From contig CAJFUH010000169.1 of the NCBI GenBank assembly GCA_904420155.1, positions 1-5,243 of the forward strand: a DNA stretch of 5,243 nt. The letters run 5' to 3'. This DNA is from an uncultured Clostridia bacterium. Its GTDB lineage: Bacteria > Bacillota > Clostridia > Oscillospirales > Acutalibacteraceae. Position 1 is the stretch's first letter. Each line of letters begins with the position of its first letter. Made by a program: the position numbers and the translations under genes. The notes under the pieces were generated by a model. The model was given only the letters and a program-made list of their open reading frames with translations, ran no database searches and was not told the DNA's origin. Shown one piece after another: positions 1 to 5,243 of this stretch.

Positions 1-2162
1 ACCTCGATATCGTTGTTTAAGAAAAGCAGGTATTCCCCGTTGGCAAAAGTTCTTCCAAAATTGTTGATGGCCGCGTAATTAAAGGAATCTTTCCAGGTGA
101 CCACCCGGATATTCTGACGCTTTTGCAAGACCTCGTAATATTCAAAGGTCTCCTTTTCTTCACTGTTGTTTTCCACAATGATAATCTCATAGTTGGAGTA
201 GGTGCTCTTTTCCAGGATAGAATAGACGCAGCGGGTCAGATCCGTGATATGATCCTTGTTGGGGATAATGATGGAAATCAAGGGTTCCCCCTGGATTTTA
301 TATTGGATGCGATAAATGGAAGTCAAACGGGGGGCGTCCATCGCTTCCCCCTCCAGCCCGCAGCGCTTGAGATGATCGTTGAGCGCCCTTTTGGCAGAGG
401 CGATGCAGTAAGGCTTTGCGCTGATATCGCTGGCTACCGACCCCGGATGGCTGCGCCAAAAATACAATACCTTGGGAATATGCACAATATGGCTGGCCTG
501 TTCCGTCAAGCGCAGGATGATATCATAATCCTGGCTGCCATCATAGTTGTGATCAAACCAGCCGGCCCGGTCCAGCAGTTCCCTGCTGAATACGGAAAAA
601 TGGCAGATATAATTGTTAGCCCGCAGATTGTCAATGGCGAAATCCGGTTTACAGTGCACTGTCAAAGCGTTATCCAGCGTCTCTGAGAACGTCATTTCAT
701 CGGTATAGATAAAGTCGGCGTTTTGCTCCGTAATCGCCTTCATATCTTCAAACAGTACCGAAGGGTGCAGCACGTCGTCATGGTCAAACAAAGCGATATA
801 ATCGCCGGTGGCCATTTCAATACAGGCGTTGGTATTATCCGCAATCCCCAGATTCTTTTCCAGCTTGCGATAACGGATACGGCTATCCTTCTGGGCATAC
901 TGCTGGACGCGCTGCCCCACTTCGGGATGCTGGTCGTCGCTTCCATCCGCCAGGCACAGTTCCCAATTTGGGTAGGTCTGCTGGATAACGGAATCGATCA
1001 TTTCCTCCAGGAAGGGGATCGGGGTATTATACAGGGGGACCAGGATACTAAACTTGATGTCTTTCGAGAATTTCGTCTTGTGTTCCCTCTCCAATTCTTC
1101 CGGTCCGGGAAGCACATGCTTGGCAAATTCTTTAAAATTACTCTGTTGATCCAGACTTTTTCTTGTTTTATGCAAAGTCGCACGGAAACCCTCATGTATC
1201 AGACTTTTAATGCCTTTGACCATCAGCGTTGTCGCTCGGTTGGAATAAATCAGTTTGCGGATTCCATTCCCCAGTATACGTATGGGTTTGGTCAGCTTCC
1301 ATGCGGTAGAATTGACTACGCTGCTATAAAGAACACAAAGATCCTGGATATGTTCGGATAACTTTTCATTTTCTTTGGCTATGGTCTTCATTTGAGCGGC
1401 ATAATACTCGTTTTCTCCAGCCAATCCCTTGTTTTTTACTGTGAGATCTACCATTTCATCCATGGTACGCCGTACTTCTTTCTCCAGTTCCTCGGCCCTC
1501 TTTTCTAAAGCCTTCTGCTGATCCCGGCATAGGCGGTAAGCTTTTTCATAATCCTCTATCAGCTGGACGCCGCCTTCTTTTTTTTGAAAACGCACTGCCT
1601 GGTCGGAAATAAAACCAGCGTCAAAAAAAACATCTTTATAAAAACCGTTTTCAGCAAATCGTCTGGCCCAATATTCCCCATACTGTACATTATTATGGGT
1701 AGGTTCCGGGGAAACGTCGGGCGTAGAGGAAAACAGAATATCGTCGGTATACCGGGTGAGATTCTGGATCATGAGAGCGCCGTCCTGCTCGCTGAGGTGC
1801 TCGATCACTTCAATGGTAGTAATCAAATCATAATGGGCCGGCCTCTCCTCAGGCAGAGGCTGGGTAGCGGATTGAACCCAACAGTATGGCTTGATATCCT
1901 CCCGCACCCGGCTAATGGCGTATTCTGAAATATCCATTCCATAAGCTTCTACACCCCGGTCCCTCAATGCCTCTACCAAAAATCCCATGGCACATCCGGC
2001 GTCCAACACAGTTTTGGGATGCAGTTGCTCCACAATCGCATCCGCCACATGGGCCATAAAATCCTTGAGGGCCTGACAATGCTCATACGATACCTTGGAG
2101 TCTCCAACGTCATATGCCTCGTAATAGCTCTGATTGTACTCTTGACCAAGCTTGTTATCCAT
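1..2162 (-). CDS. Methyltransferase-coiled coil-tandem GT2 glycosyltransferase fusion (3' end beyond window)
   Basis: Start ATG 2162-2160; 720 codons without a stop to the left edge, so the C-terminus is missing. Domains seen: residues about 45-190 are a class I SAM methyltransferase, with motif I VLDAGCAMG (52-60), GMDIS (75-79) and IEVIEHL (117-123). Residues about 196-280 are charged, Glu/Lys-rich and coiled-coil-like, ending in NSTAWKLTKPIR (284-295). Residues about 371-600 are a GT-A family 2 domain, with FSILVPLYN (371-379), LADGSDD (404-410), DHDD (460-463, metal/nucleotide-sugar site), DFIYTDE (483-489) and GSQDYD (542-547, likely catalytic base region). A second GT2 starts near 628 with LISIIIPNKD, IVENNS (662-667) and FLNNDIE (714-720) at the edge. 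Inferred role: cytoplasmic assembly, and perhaps methylation, of the glycan exported by the adjacent ABC transporter. Sugar specificity cannot be read. An in-frame stop lies upstream at 2220-2222, and a good ribosome binding site supports the ATG. The domain calls are firm; the function as a chain terminator is speculation. Confidence 0.93.
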   Translation of the reverse strand, partial: MDNKLGQEYNQSYYEAYDVGDSKVSYEHCQALKDFMAHVADAIVEQLHPKTVLDAGCAMGFLVEALRDRGVEAYGMDISEYAISRVREDIKPYCWVQSATQPLPEERPAHYDLITTIEVIEHLSEQDGALMIQNLTRYTDDILFSSTPDVSPEPTHNNVQYGEYWARRFAENGFYKDVFFDAGFISDQAVRFQKKEGGVQLIEDYEKAYRLCRDQQKALEKRAEELEKEVRRTMDEMVDLTVKNKGLAGENEYYAAQMKTIAKENEKLSEHIQDLCVLYSSVVNSTAWKLTKPIRILGNGIRKLIYSNRATTLMVKGIKSLIHEGFRATLHKTRKSLDQQSNFKEFAKHVLPGPEELEREHKTKFSKDIKFSILVPLYNTPIPFLEEMIDSVIQQTYPNWELCLADGSDDQHPEVGQRVQQYAQKDSRIRYRKLEKNLGIADNTNACIEMATGDYIALFDHDDVLHPSVLFEDMKAITEQNADFIYTDEMTFSETLDNALTVHCKPDFAIDNLRANNYICHFSVFSRELLDRAGWFDHNYDGSQDYDIILRLTEQASHIVHIPKVLYFWRSHPGSVASDISAKPYCIASAKRALNDHLKRCGLEGEAMDAPRLTSIYRIQYKIQGEPLISIIIPNKDHITDLTRCVYSILEKSTYSNYEIIIVENNSEEKETFEYYEVLQKRQNIRVVTWKDSFNYAAINNFGRTFANGEYLLFLNNDIE
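1578..1585 (-). repeat. A8 homopolymer at the methyltransferase/coiled-coil junction
   Basis: The coding strand has eight consecutive As within codons CAA AAA AAA GAA (residues 193-196 of the fusion protein), exactly where the methyltransferase domain ends and the coiled coil begins. Runs of this length can cause polymerase or ribosome slippage; the outcome here is inferred. Confidence 0.5.
1623..1630 (-). repeat. T8 homopolymer near the end of the methyltransferase domain
   Basis: The coding strand has eight consecutive Ts within GTT TTT TTT GAC (residues 178-181 of the fusion protein), 37 bases upstream of the A8 run in the same gene. The reading frame is intact across both runs. Confidence 0.5.
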
Positions 2163-2231
2163 TCCATATCCTCCAAGTTTTTCCTTAATATCCAAACCTT
2201 CCCATTTAAAACGCTTGCCTTATGATTGGAA
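2163..2231 (-). other. 69-base gap between the ATPase gene and the glycosyltransferase gene
   Basis: This is the only non-coding stretch between the transporter and the large glycosyltransferase gene. Apart from the ribosome binding site at 2170-2174, I see no hairpin and no convincing -35/-10 pair on the minus strand. Read-through transcription from the transporter genes is the simplest reading. Confidence 0.5.
2170..2174 (-). promoter_or_regulatory. Ribosome binding site of the methyltransferase-glycosyltransferase gene
   Basis: The minus strand reads GGAGG, seven bases before the ATG at 2162. It decides the start: an ATG at 2167 lies in another frame that closes after 67 codons, whereas the ATG at 2162 opens the long frame. 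Confidence 0.8.
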
Positions 2232-2963
2232 TCAGTTAATTTGTTTGTACGCGTCGCACACGGTTTTGGTATCCCCCAGCATCTTCATATTGCCGTGATC
2301 CAGCCACAGCACATGCTTGCACAGCCGTTCAATCTGTTCAATCGCATGGGAGACAATCAACACGGTGGTCCCGCCGTCCATCAGTTCACGGATGCGGTTT
2401 TCACATTTTTCCTGGAATAAGAAGTCCCCTACCGCCAAAATCTCGTCTACAATCAAAATTTCCGGTTTGGTGATCGTGGCGATGGCGAACCCTAAGCGGG
2501 CCATCATACCGCTGGAATAGTTTTTCACAGCCACGTCCACGAAATCTTTCAGTTCCGCAAATTCGATGATTTCATCAAATTTTTCCCTCATCTGCTTCCG
2601 GGAATACCCCAGGACAGAACCGTTGAGAAAAACGTTTTCCCGCGCGGTCAGGTCCATATCAAAACCAGCCCCCAGCTCAATCATGGGAGAAATGGTCCCA
2701 TAGGTCCTCACCCGGCCTTTGCTGGGCTTTAAAATACCGGAAATCACTTTTAACAACGTGCTTTTTCCAGACCCGTTTAACCCCACAATGCCGAATACGT
2801 CGCCTTTCTCAATATTCAGGCTGACGTCCTTGAGGGCGAAAAATTCTTCAAAAAAGAGCTGGCGTTTCATCAAGCGGATCATATATTCCTTAATGCTGTC
2901 CACCTTGTCCTTGGACATGTTAAACCGCATGGTGACATGTTCAATCTCTACTGCGTTTGCCAA
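2232..2963 (-). CDS. Polysaccharide ABC exporter, ATP-binding subunit (Wzt/RgpD/TagH-like)
   Basis: 243 aa nucleotide-binding subunit that powers export of a lipid-linked polysaccharide through the permease encoded just upstream. Numbering from the TTG start at 2963: Walker A GLNGSGKST (61-69), the Wzt-type ELGAGF segment in the Q-loop region (96-101), signature YSSGM (149-153), Walker B with catalytic glutamate ILIVDE (169-174), D-loop region AVGD (177-180) and switch His206. All ATPase motifs are intact. The protein ends about 37 residues after the switch histidine, so it lacks the C-terminal carbohydrate-binding domain of long Wzt proteins and matches the short type. An ATG at 3020 would add 19 residues and overlap the permease by 44 bases. 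I prefer TTG because AAGGAGG lies eight bases upstream and the added residues do not look like the family's N-terminus. Whether the substrate is a rhamnan-like glycan or a teichoic acid cannot be told. Confidence 0.93.
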   Translation of the reverse strand: MANAVEIEHVTMRFNMSKDKVDSIKEYMIRLMKRQLFFEEFFALKDVSLNIEKGDVFGIVGLNGSGKSTLLKVISGILKPSKGRVRTYGTISPMIELGAGFDMDLTARENVFLNGSVLGYSRKQMREKFDEIIEFAELKDFVDVAVKNYSSGMMARLGFAIATITKPEILIVDEILAVGDFLFQEKCENRIRELMDGGTTVLIVSHAIEQIERLCKHVLWLDHGNMKMLGDTKTVCDAYKQIN

Positions 2964-2971
2964 ATTTTTCC

Positions 2972-2978
2972 CCTCCTT
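2972..2978 (-). promoter_or_regulatory. Ribosome binding site deciding the TTG start of the ATPase gene
   Basis: The minus strand reads AAGGAGG, overlapping the permease stop codon (TAA, 2979-2977) and ending eight bases before TTG 2963. This arrangement suggests translational coupling of permease and ATPase and argues against the upstream ATG at 3020. Confidence 0.8.
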
Positions 2979-3771
2979 ATATGTGCAGGATAAATTTATC
3001 CTGGGATTTCTTAAAGACAATTAACCCCAACAACAGGAATGAAAGGGAAAACGCCAAGCAAATGAGGTCGAGATATTGCGCCCCCGGCGTAAACGCTGGA
3101 ACATTTCCATCCATCACCAGCATCCGGAAATAAGTGACATAATGATACAACGGGTTGATTTTCATGAGCCAGCGCAGATTTTCCGGAAGCATATCGATGG
3201 TGTAAATGATGGGGGTCAAATAGGTCCAGGCGGTGAGCCACACGGAATATAAATGCCCCACATCCCGGAAAAACACATTGACTGAGGCCAGGATCAATCC
3301 CAACCCGATGGCGAATACCAAAGCGTAAATCAGCGGGACTGGGAATAACACCAATGTCCAATGCCATGGGGTATTGGGGGTGATCACCATGATGATCACA
3401 ATGGCGATCAGGGAAAACAGCATATTCACAAAGGAAAATAAGGTCTTCTCCAACGGGAAGATATATTTAGGTACATAAACTTTTTTAATCAGCTGGGCGG
3501 ACGAGATAATGGAGATCAAAGCTGCCGAGGTAGCCTCTGAGATAAAGTTAAAAATCAAAGAACCGGTCAAATAGTAGAGGGGGAAATTTTCAATCTGGAT
3601 CCGCAGAATGGTGCTGAAAACCGTGGTGACCACCAGCATCATCAACAAAGGATTGAGGATACTCCATATGAGCCCCAATACCGACCGTCTATATTTTACT
3701 TTTAGGTCTCTGGAAATGAGGTCTTCCAATAGGAACCGATACCTCATGAAGGTCTGTATCTGTTTTTTCAA
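2977..3771 (-). CDS. Polysaccharide ABC exporter, permease subunit (Wzm/RgpC/TagG-like)
   Basis: 264 aa ABC-2 type integral membrane protein, the usual length for the family; it forms the channel for the lipid-linked glycan. The N-terminal segment RDLKVKYRRSVLGLIW (21-36) is the conserved cytoplasmic gate-helix region leading into the first membrane segment. Hydrophobic segments lie at about 31-55, 64-90, 109-131, 138-163, 174-192 and 233-253, giving six spans. VFFRDVGHL (166-174) and NPLYHYV (206-212) are family signatures. The start codon is TTG (3771-3769), chosen because AGAGGAG lies seven bases upstream; an ATG at 3747 (residue 9) has no such site. The gene starts 24 bases after rfbC ends and its stop is 13 bases before the ATPase start, so the three genes are probably one transcript. 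O-antigen-like glycan, rhamnose polymer and teichoic acid exporters share this fold, so the substrate is inferred from the rml genes only. Confidence 0.94.
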   Translation of the reverse strand: MKKQIQTFMRYRFLLEDLISRDLKVKYRRSVLGLIWSILNPLLMMLVVTTVFSTILRIQIENFPLYYLTGSLIFNFISEATSAALISIISSAQLIKKVYVPKYIFPLEKTLFSFVNMLFSLIAIVIIMVITPNTPWHWTLVLFPVPLIYALVFAIGLGLILASVNVFFRDVGHLYSVWLTAWTYLTPIIYTIDMLPENLRWLMKINPLYHYVTYFRMLVMDGNVPAFTPGAQYLDLICLAFSLSFLLLGLIVFKKSQDKFILHI

Positions 3772-3778
3772 AGCGATA

Positions 3779-3785
3779 CTCCTCT
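3779..3785 (-). promoter_or_regulatory. Ribosome binding site deciding the TTG start of the permease gene
   Basis: The minus strand reads AGAGGAG, seven bases before TTG 3771, inside the 24-base gap after rfbC. It supports the rare start codon over the ATG eight codons downstream. Confidence 0.75.
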
Positions 3786-3795
3786 TTTGGATTTT

Positions 3796-4368
3796 TTATT
3801 TTTCCGGCATCACAAAGGGGCTCTCCATGTCGCGGAACGCCGTATTCTTTTTATCCTTTTCGCTGAGCAGAATTTCCATGCCCTCCTGGATGGGCCATTC
3901 CACACCCACGTCGGGGTCGTTCCACATGAGGCCGCCCTCGTCGGTGGGATCGTAGAAGCGGGTGCACTTATATACAAACTCCGCCGTGTCCGTCATTACC
4001 AAAAAGCCGTGGGCGAACCCTTCCGGCACATAGAACTGGCGCTTGTTTTCCTCGCTGAGCAGCACGCCGTACCATTTCCCGTAAGTCTTGCTGCCCTTGC
4101 GCAGGTCTACCGCCACGTCGTATACCTCGCCGCGCACAGCGCGCACCAGCTTGCCCTGGGGATTTTTTTTCTGGAAATGGAGCCCGCGGAGCACGCCTTT
4201 TTTGGACTTGCTCTGGTTGTCCTGTACAAAAACCATATCCAGCCCTGCGGCGGCAAACTCATTGTAATTATAAGTTTCCATGAAATAGCCCCGGTTATCT
4301 CCAAATACCGTGGGTTCTACAATCACTAACCCTTCAATGCCGGTTTCGATAAACTTAAATTTTCCCAT
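3796..4368 (-). CDS. rfbC: dTDP-4-dehydrorhamnose 3,5-epimerase (RmlC)
   Basis: 190 aa cytoplasmic cupin-fold enzyme. It epimerises C3 and C5 of dTDP-4-dehydro-6-deoxy-D-glucose, the product of RmlB, to give dTDP-4-dehydro-L-rhamnose. The length is usual for the family. Visible hallmarks: FGDNRGYFMETY (22-33), the active-site segment LRGLHFQ (60-66) with Arg61 and the likely catalytic base His64, Lys73, VRGEVYDVAVDLR (78-90), PEGFAHGF (115-122) with His120, EFVYK (130-134) with the likely acid Tyr133, and LSEKD (168-172) whose Asp172 should partner the histidine. All key residues are present, so it looks active. The ATG at 4368 is preceded by GGAAGGG at 4381-4375. It follows rfbB by 115 bases that contain a hairpin. 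Some related epimerases act on only one carbon or feed other deoxysugars; next to rfbB, RmlC is the best call. Confidence 0.96.
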   Translation of the reverse strand: MGKFKFIETGIEGLVIVEPTVFGDNRGYFMETYNYNEFAAAGLDMVFVQDNQSKSKKGVLRGLHFQKKNPQGKLVRAVRGEVYDVAVDLRKGSKTYGKWYGVLLSEENKRQFYVPEGFAHGFLVMTDTAEFVYKCTRFYDPTDEGGLMWNDPDVGVEWPIQEGMEILLSEKDKKNTAFRDMESPFVMPEK

Positions 4369-4483
4369 GACGATCCCTTCCTATCAACTCTAAAGGCACG
4401 TAACAAGAAAGGCCATAACAACAGTCCGGGCGGTAATCGCTACCGCCCCGGCCTGTATGTTATACCCTCTCTCGTCAATCCTC
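4369..4483 (-). other. 115-base gap between rfbB and rfbC
   Basis: This non-coding gap contains the inverted repeat listed separately and the rfbC ribosome binding site (4375-4381). TTGACG occurs just after the rfbB stop on the minus strand, but no -10 box sits at the right distance, so I do not call a promoter. Confidence 0.55.
4415..4463 (-). terminator. Hairpin between rfbB and rfbC: possible attenuator or terminator
   Basis: The core arms GGGCGGTA (4428-4435) and TACCGCCC (4441-4448) pair perfectly around a five-base loop. With single bulges or mismatches the arms extend outward through 4415-4424 and 4453-4463 (CTGTTGTTAT against CTGTATGTTAT), giving roughly 20 base pairs with a GC core and an AT-rich base. 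On the transcribed minus strand the 3' arm ends CTGTTGTTAT, which is U-rich but has no clean run of Us. A partial terminator, an attenuator, or a stability/processing element that sets rfbB versus downstream expression are all possible. Confidence 0.55.
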
Positions 4484-5243
4484 TTATTTATTCTCGTACA
4501 TCTTCTTGTAATATTCCTGGTAAGCGCCGCTGGTGACGTTCTCCATCCATTGCTTATTATTCAGGTACCACTCAATGGTCTTCTGGATGCCCACCTCAAA
4601 GGTGGTCTCCGGATACCAGCCCAGATCCCTCTTGATCTTTTCCGGGTCAATGCCGTAACGGCGGTCATGCCCTTTGCGGTCTTCCACATGCTTCATCATG
4701 TGCTCGCCCACTTCGGGATCCACATGCTCTTTTACATAAGACAAAATGGTCTTGACAATGGTAATGTTGGGACGCTCATTGTGCCCGCCCACATTATAGA
4801 CCTGTCCTACTACGCCGTCTCTCGCCACCATATCGATGGCCTTGCAGTGATCCTCTACATACAGCCAGTCGCGGATTTGCATGCCGTCGCCGTAGATGGG
4901 CAGATCTTTATGCTGCAAGGTATTGTTGATCATCAGGGGGATCAGCTTTTCCGGGAACTGGTACGGGCCGTAATTGTTGGAACAGCGGGTGATGTTCACC
5001 GGGAACTTGTAGGTATCGGCATACGCCTTGACAAACAGGTCGGCGGACGCCTTGCTTGAAGAATAGGGGCTGTGAGGATCCAATGGCGTGGTCTCCATAA
5101 AGTAGCCGGTCTCGCCCAGAGACCCGTACACTTCGTCGGTGGAAACCTGCAAGAATTTGCAGCCTTCCTTGTACTGGTCGTCCCCGGTCTGCCATGCCTT
5201 TTTGGCGATGTTCAGCAGGTTCACCGTGCCCAGCACATTGGTC
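4484..5243 (-). CDS. rfbB: dTDP-glucose 4,6-dehydratase (RmlB), 5' end beyond window
   Basis: C-terminal 252 residues of a short-chain dehydrogenase/reductase (extended type) that turns dTDP-glucose into dTDP-4-dehydro-6-deoxyglucose with bound NAD+. The frame is already open at the right edge (T-N-V-L-G-T-V-N-L-L, typical of the region before the active site), so the GTG at 5236 is internal. About 90-100 residues with the Rossmann glycine motif lie outside the window. Seen here: STDEVYG with the Thr-Asp-Glu catalytic group (codons at about 5132-5140), the YxxxK pair (Tyr codon 5063-5065, Lys codon 5051-5053), NNYGPYQFPEKLIP, DGMQIRDWLYVEDHC, YNVGGHNE, RKGHDRRYGID and GWYPETTFEVGI. These are RmlB signatures and separate it from UDP-sugar epimerases. 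The stop is TAA at 4486-4484. It supplies the substrate of the downstream RmlC. RmlA and RmlD are not seen here. Confidence 0.96.
   Translation of the reverse strand, partial: TNVLGTVNLLNIAKKAWQTGDDQYKEGCKFLQVSTDEVYGSLGETGYFMETTPLDPHSPYSSSKASADLFVKAYADTYKFPVNITRCSNNYGPYQFPEKLIPLMINNTLQHKDLPIYGDGMQIRDWLYVEDHCKAIDMVARDGVVGQVYNVGGHNERPNITIVKTILSYVKEHVDPEVGEHMMKHVEDRKGHDRRYGIDPEKIKRDLGWYPETTFEVGIQKTIEWYLNNKQWMENVTSGAYQEYYKKMYENK

Noticed and set aside
123..1361. Two plus-strand open frames of 187 and 212 codons opposite the glycosyltransferase
   Set aside because: The minus-strand frame carries GT2 and coiled-coil motifs without interruption; the plus-strand translations show no motif.
2964..3020. 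ATG start at 3020 for the ATPase gene
   Set aside because: It would overlap the permease by 44 bases and add 19 residues that do not look like the family's N-terminus. TTG 2963 has an excellent ribosome binding site.
3011..3367. 118-codon minus-strand frame inside the permease gene
   Set aside because: It is an out-of-frame shadow of the permease with no recognisable domain.
3787..4329. 180-codon plus-strand open frame opposite rfbC
   Set aside because: It lies wholly antisense to a clear RmlC with all active-site motifs; its translation is low-complexity hydrophobic/His-rich and resembles no family I know. It is a mirror frame of GC-rich codon use.
4455..4480. Promoter formed by TTGACG and TATAAC after the rfbB stop
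   Set aside because: The two boxes are only about nine bases apart on the minus strand, and neither has a partner at 16-18 bases.
4457..5059. 200-codon plus-strand open frame opposite rfbB
   Set aside because: It is antisense to RmlB motifs over nearly its whole length, and no domain is recognisable.
1..5243. CRISPR array, tRNA/rRNA gene, insertion sequence or toxin-antitoxin pair
   Set aside because: I saw no regularly spaced direct repeats, no cloverleaf or rRNA-like sequence, no transposase motif and no small gene pair. Coding sequence fills all but about 220 bases.

Overview
The window is part of a cell-surface polysaccharide locus. Every gene I can support lies on the minus strand, so transcription runs from right to left. 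The likely host is a Gram-positive anaerobe of the Bacillota, probably class Clostridia. I infer this from the strong AGGAG-type ribosome binding sites, the use of TTG start codons, the moderate GC content, and the resemblance of the rml genes plus ABC-2 exporter to Firmicutes rhamnose-glycan and teichoic-acid export loci. I cannot name the species.

In transcription order the window holds five genes. (1) The C-terminal three quarters of rfbB/rmlB, dTDP-glucose 4,6-dehydratase, is cut by the right edge. (2) A 115-base gap follows with a strong hairpin. (3) rfbC/rmlC is a complete dTDP-4-dehydrorhamnose 3,5-epimerase. (4) A complete ABC-2 permease (Wzm/RgpC/TagG type) starts with TTG. (5) Its ATPase (Wzt/RgpD/TagH type) also starts with TTG and is best annotated as 243 aa. 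(6) After a 69-base gap comes a very large reading frame, open from 2162 to the left edge with at least 720 codons. It encodes a methyltransferase, a coiled coil, a GT-A glycosyltransferase and the start of a second GT-A glycosyltransferase in one chain. I translated this frame by hand and found no stop; it runs off the window, so a listing restricted to closed ORFs would miss it.

The genes fit one pathway. RmlB and RmlC make the 4-keto-6-deoxy sugar nucleotide that leads to dTDP-L-rhamnose or a relative; RmlA and RmlD are not in the window. The large glycosyltransferase assembles glycan on the cytoplasmic face, and the permease/ATPase pair moves the lipid-linked glycan across the membrane.

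Most of the window is a recognisable glycan-export operon. The points most worth a second look are the methyltransferase-coiled coil-GT-GT fusion beside an ATPase that lacks a glycan-binding C-terminal domain, the 8-base homopolymer runs at the methyltransferase/coiled-coil junction, and the hairpin between rmlB and rmlC.
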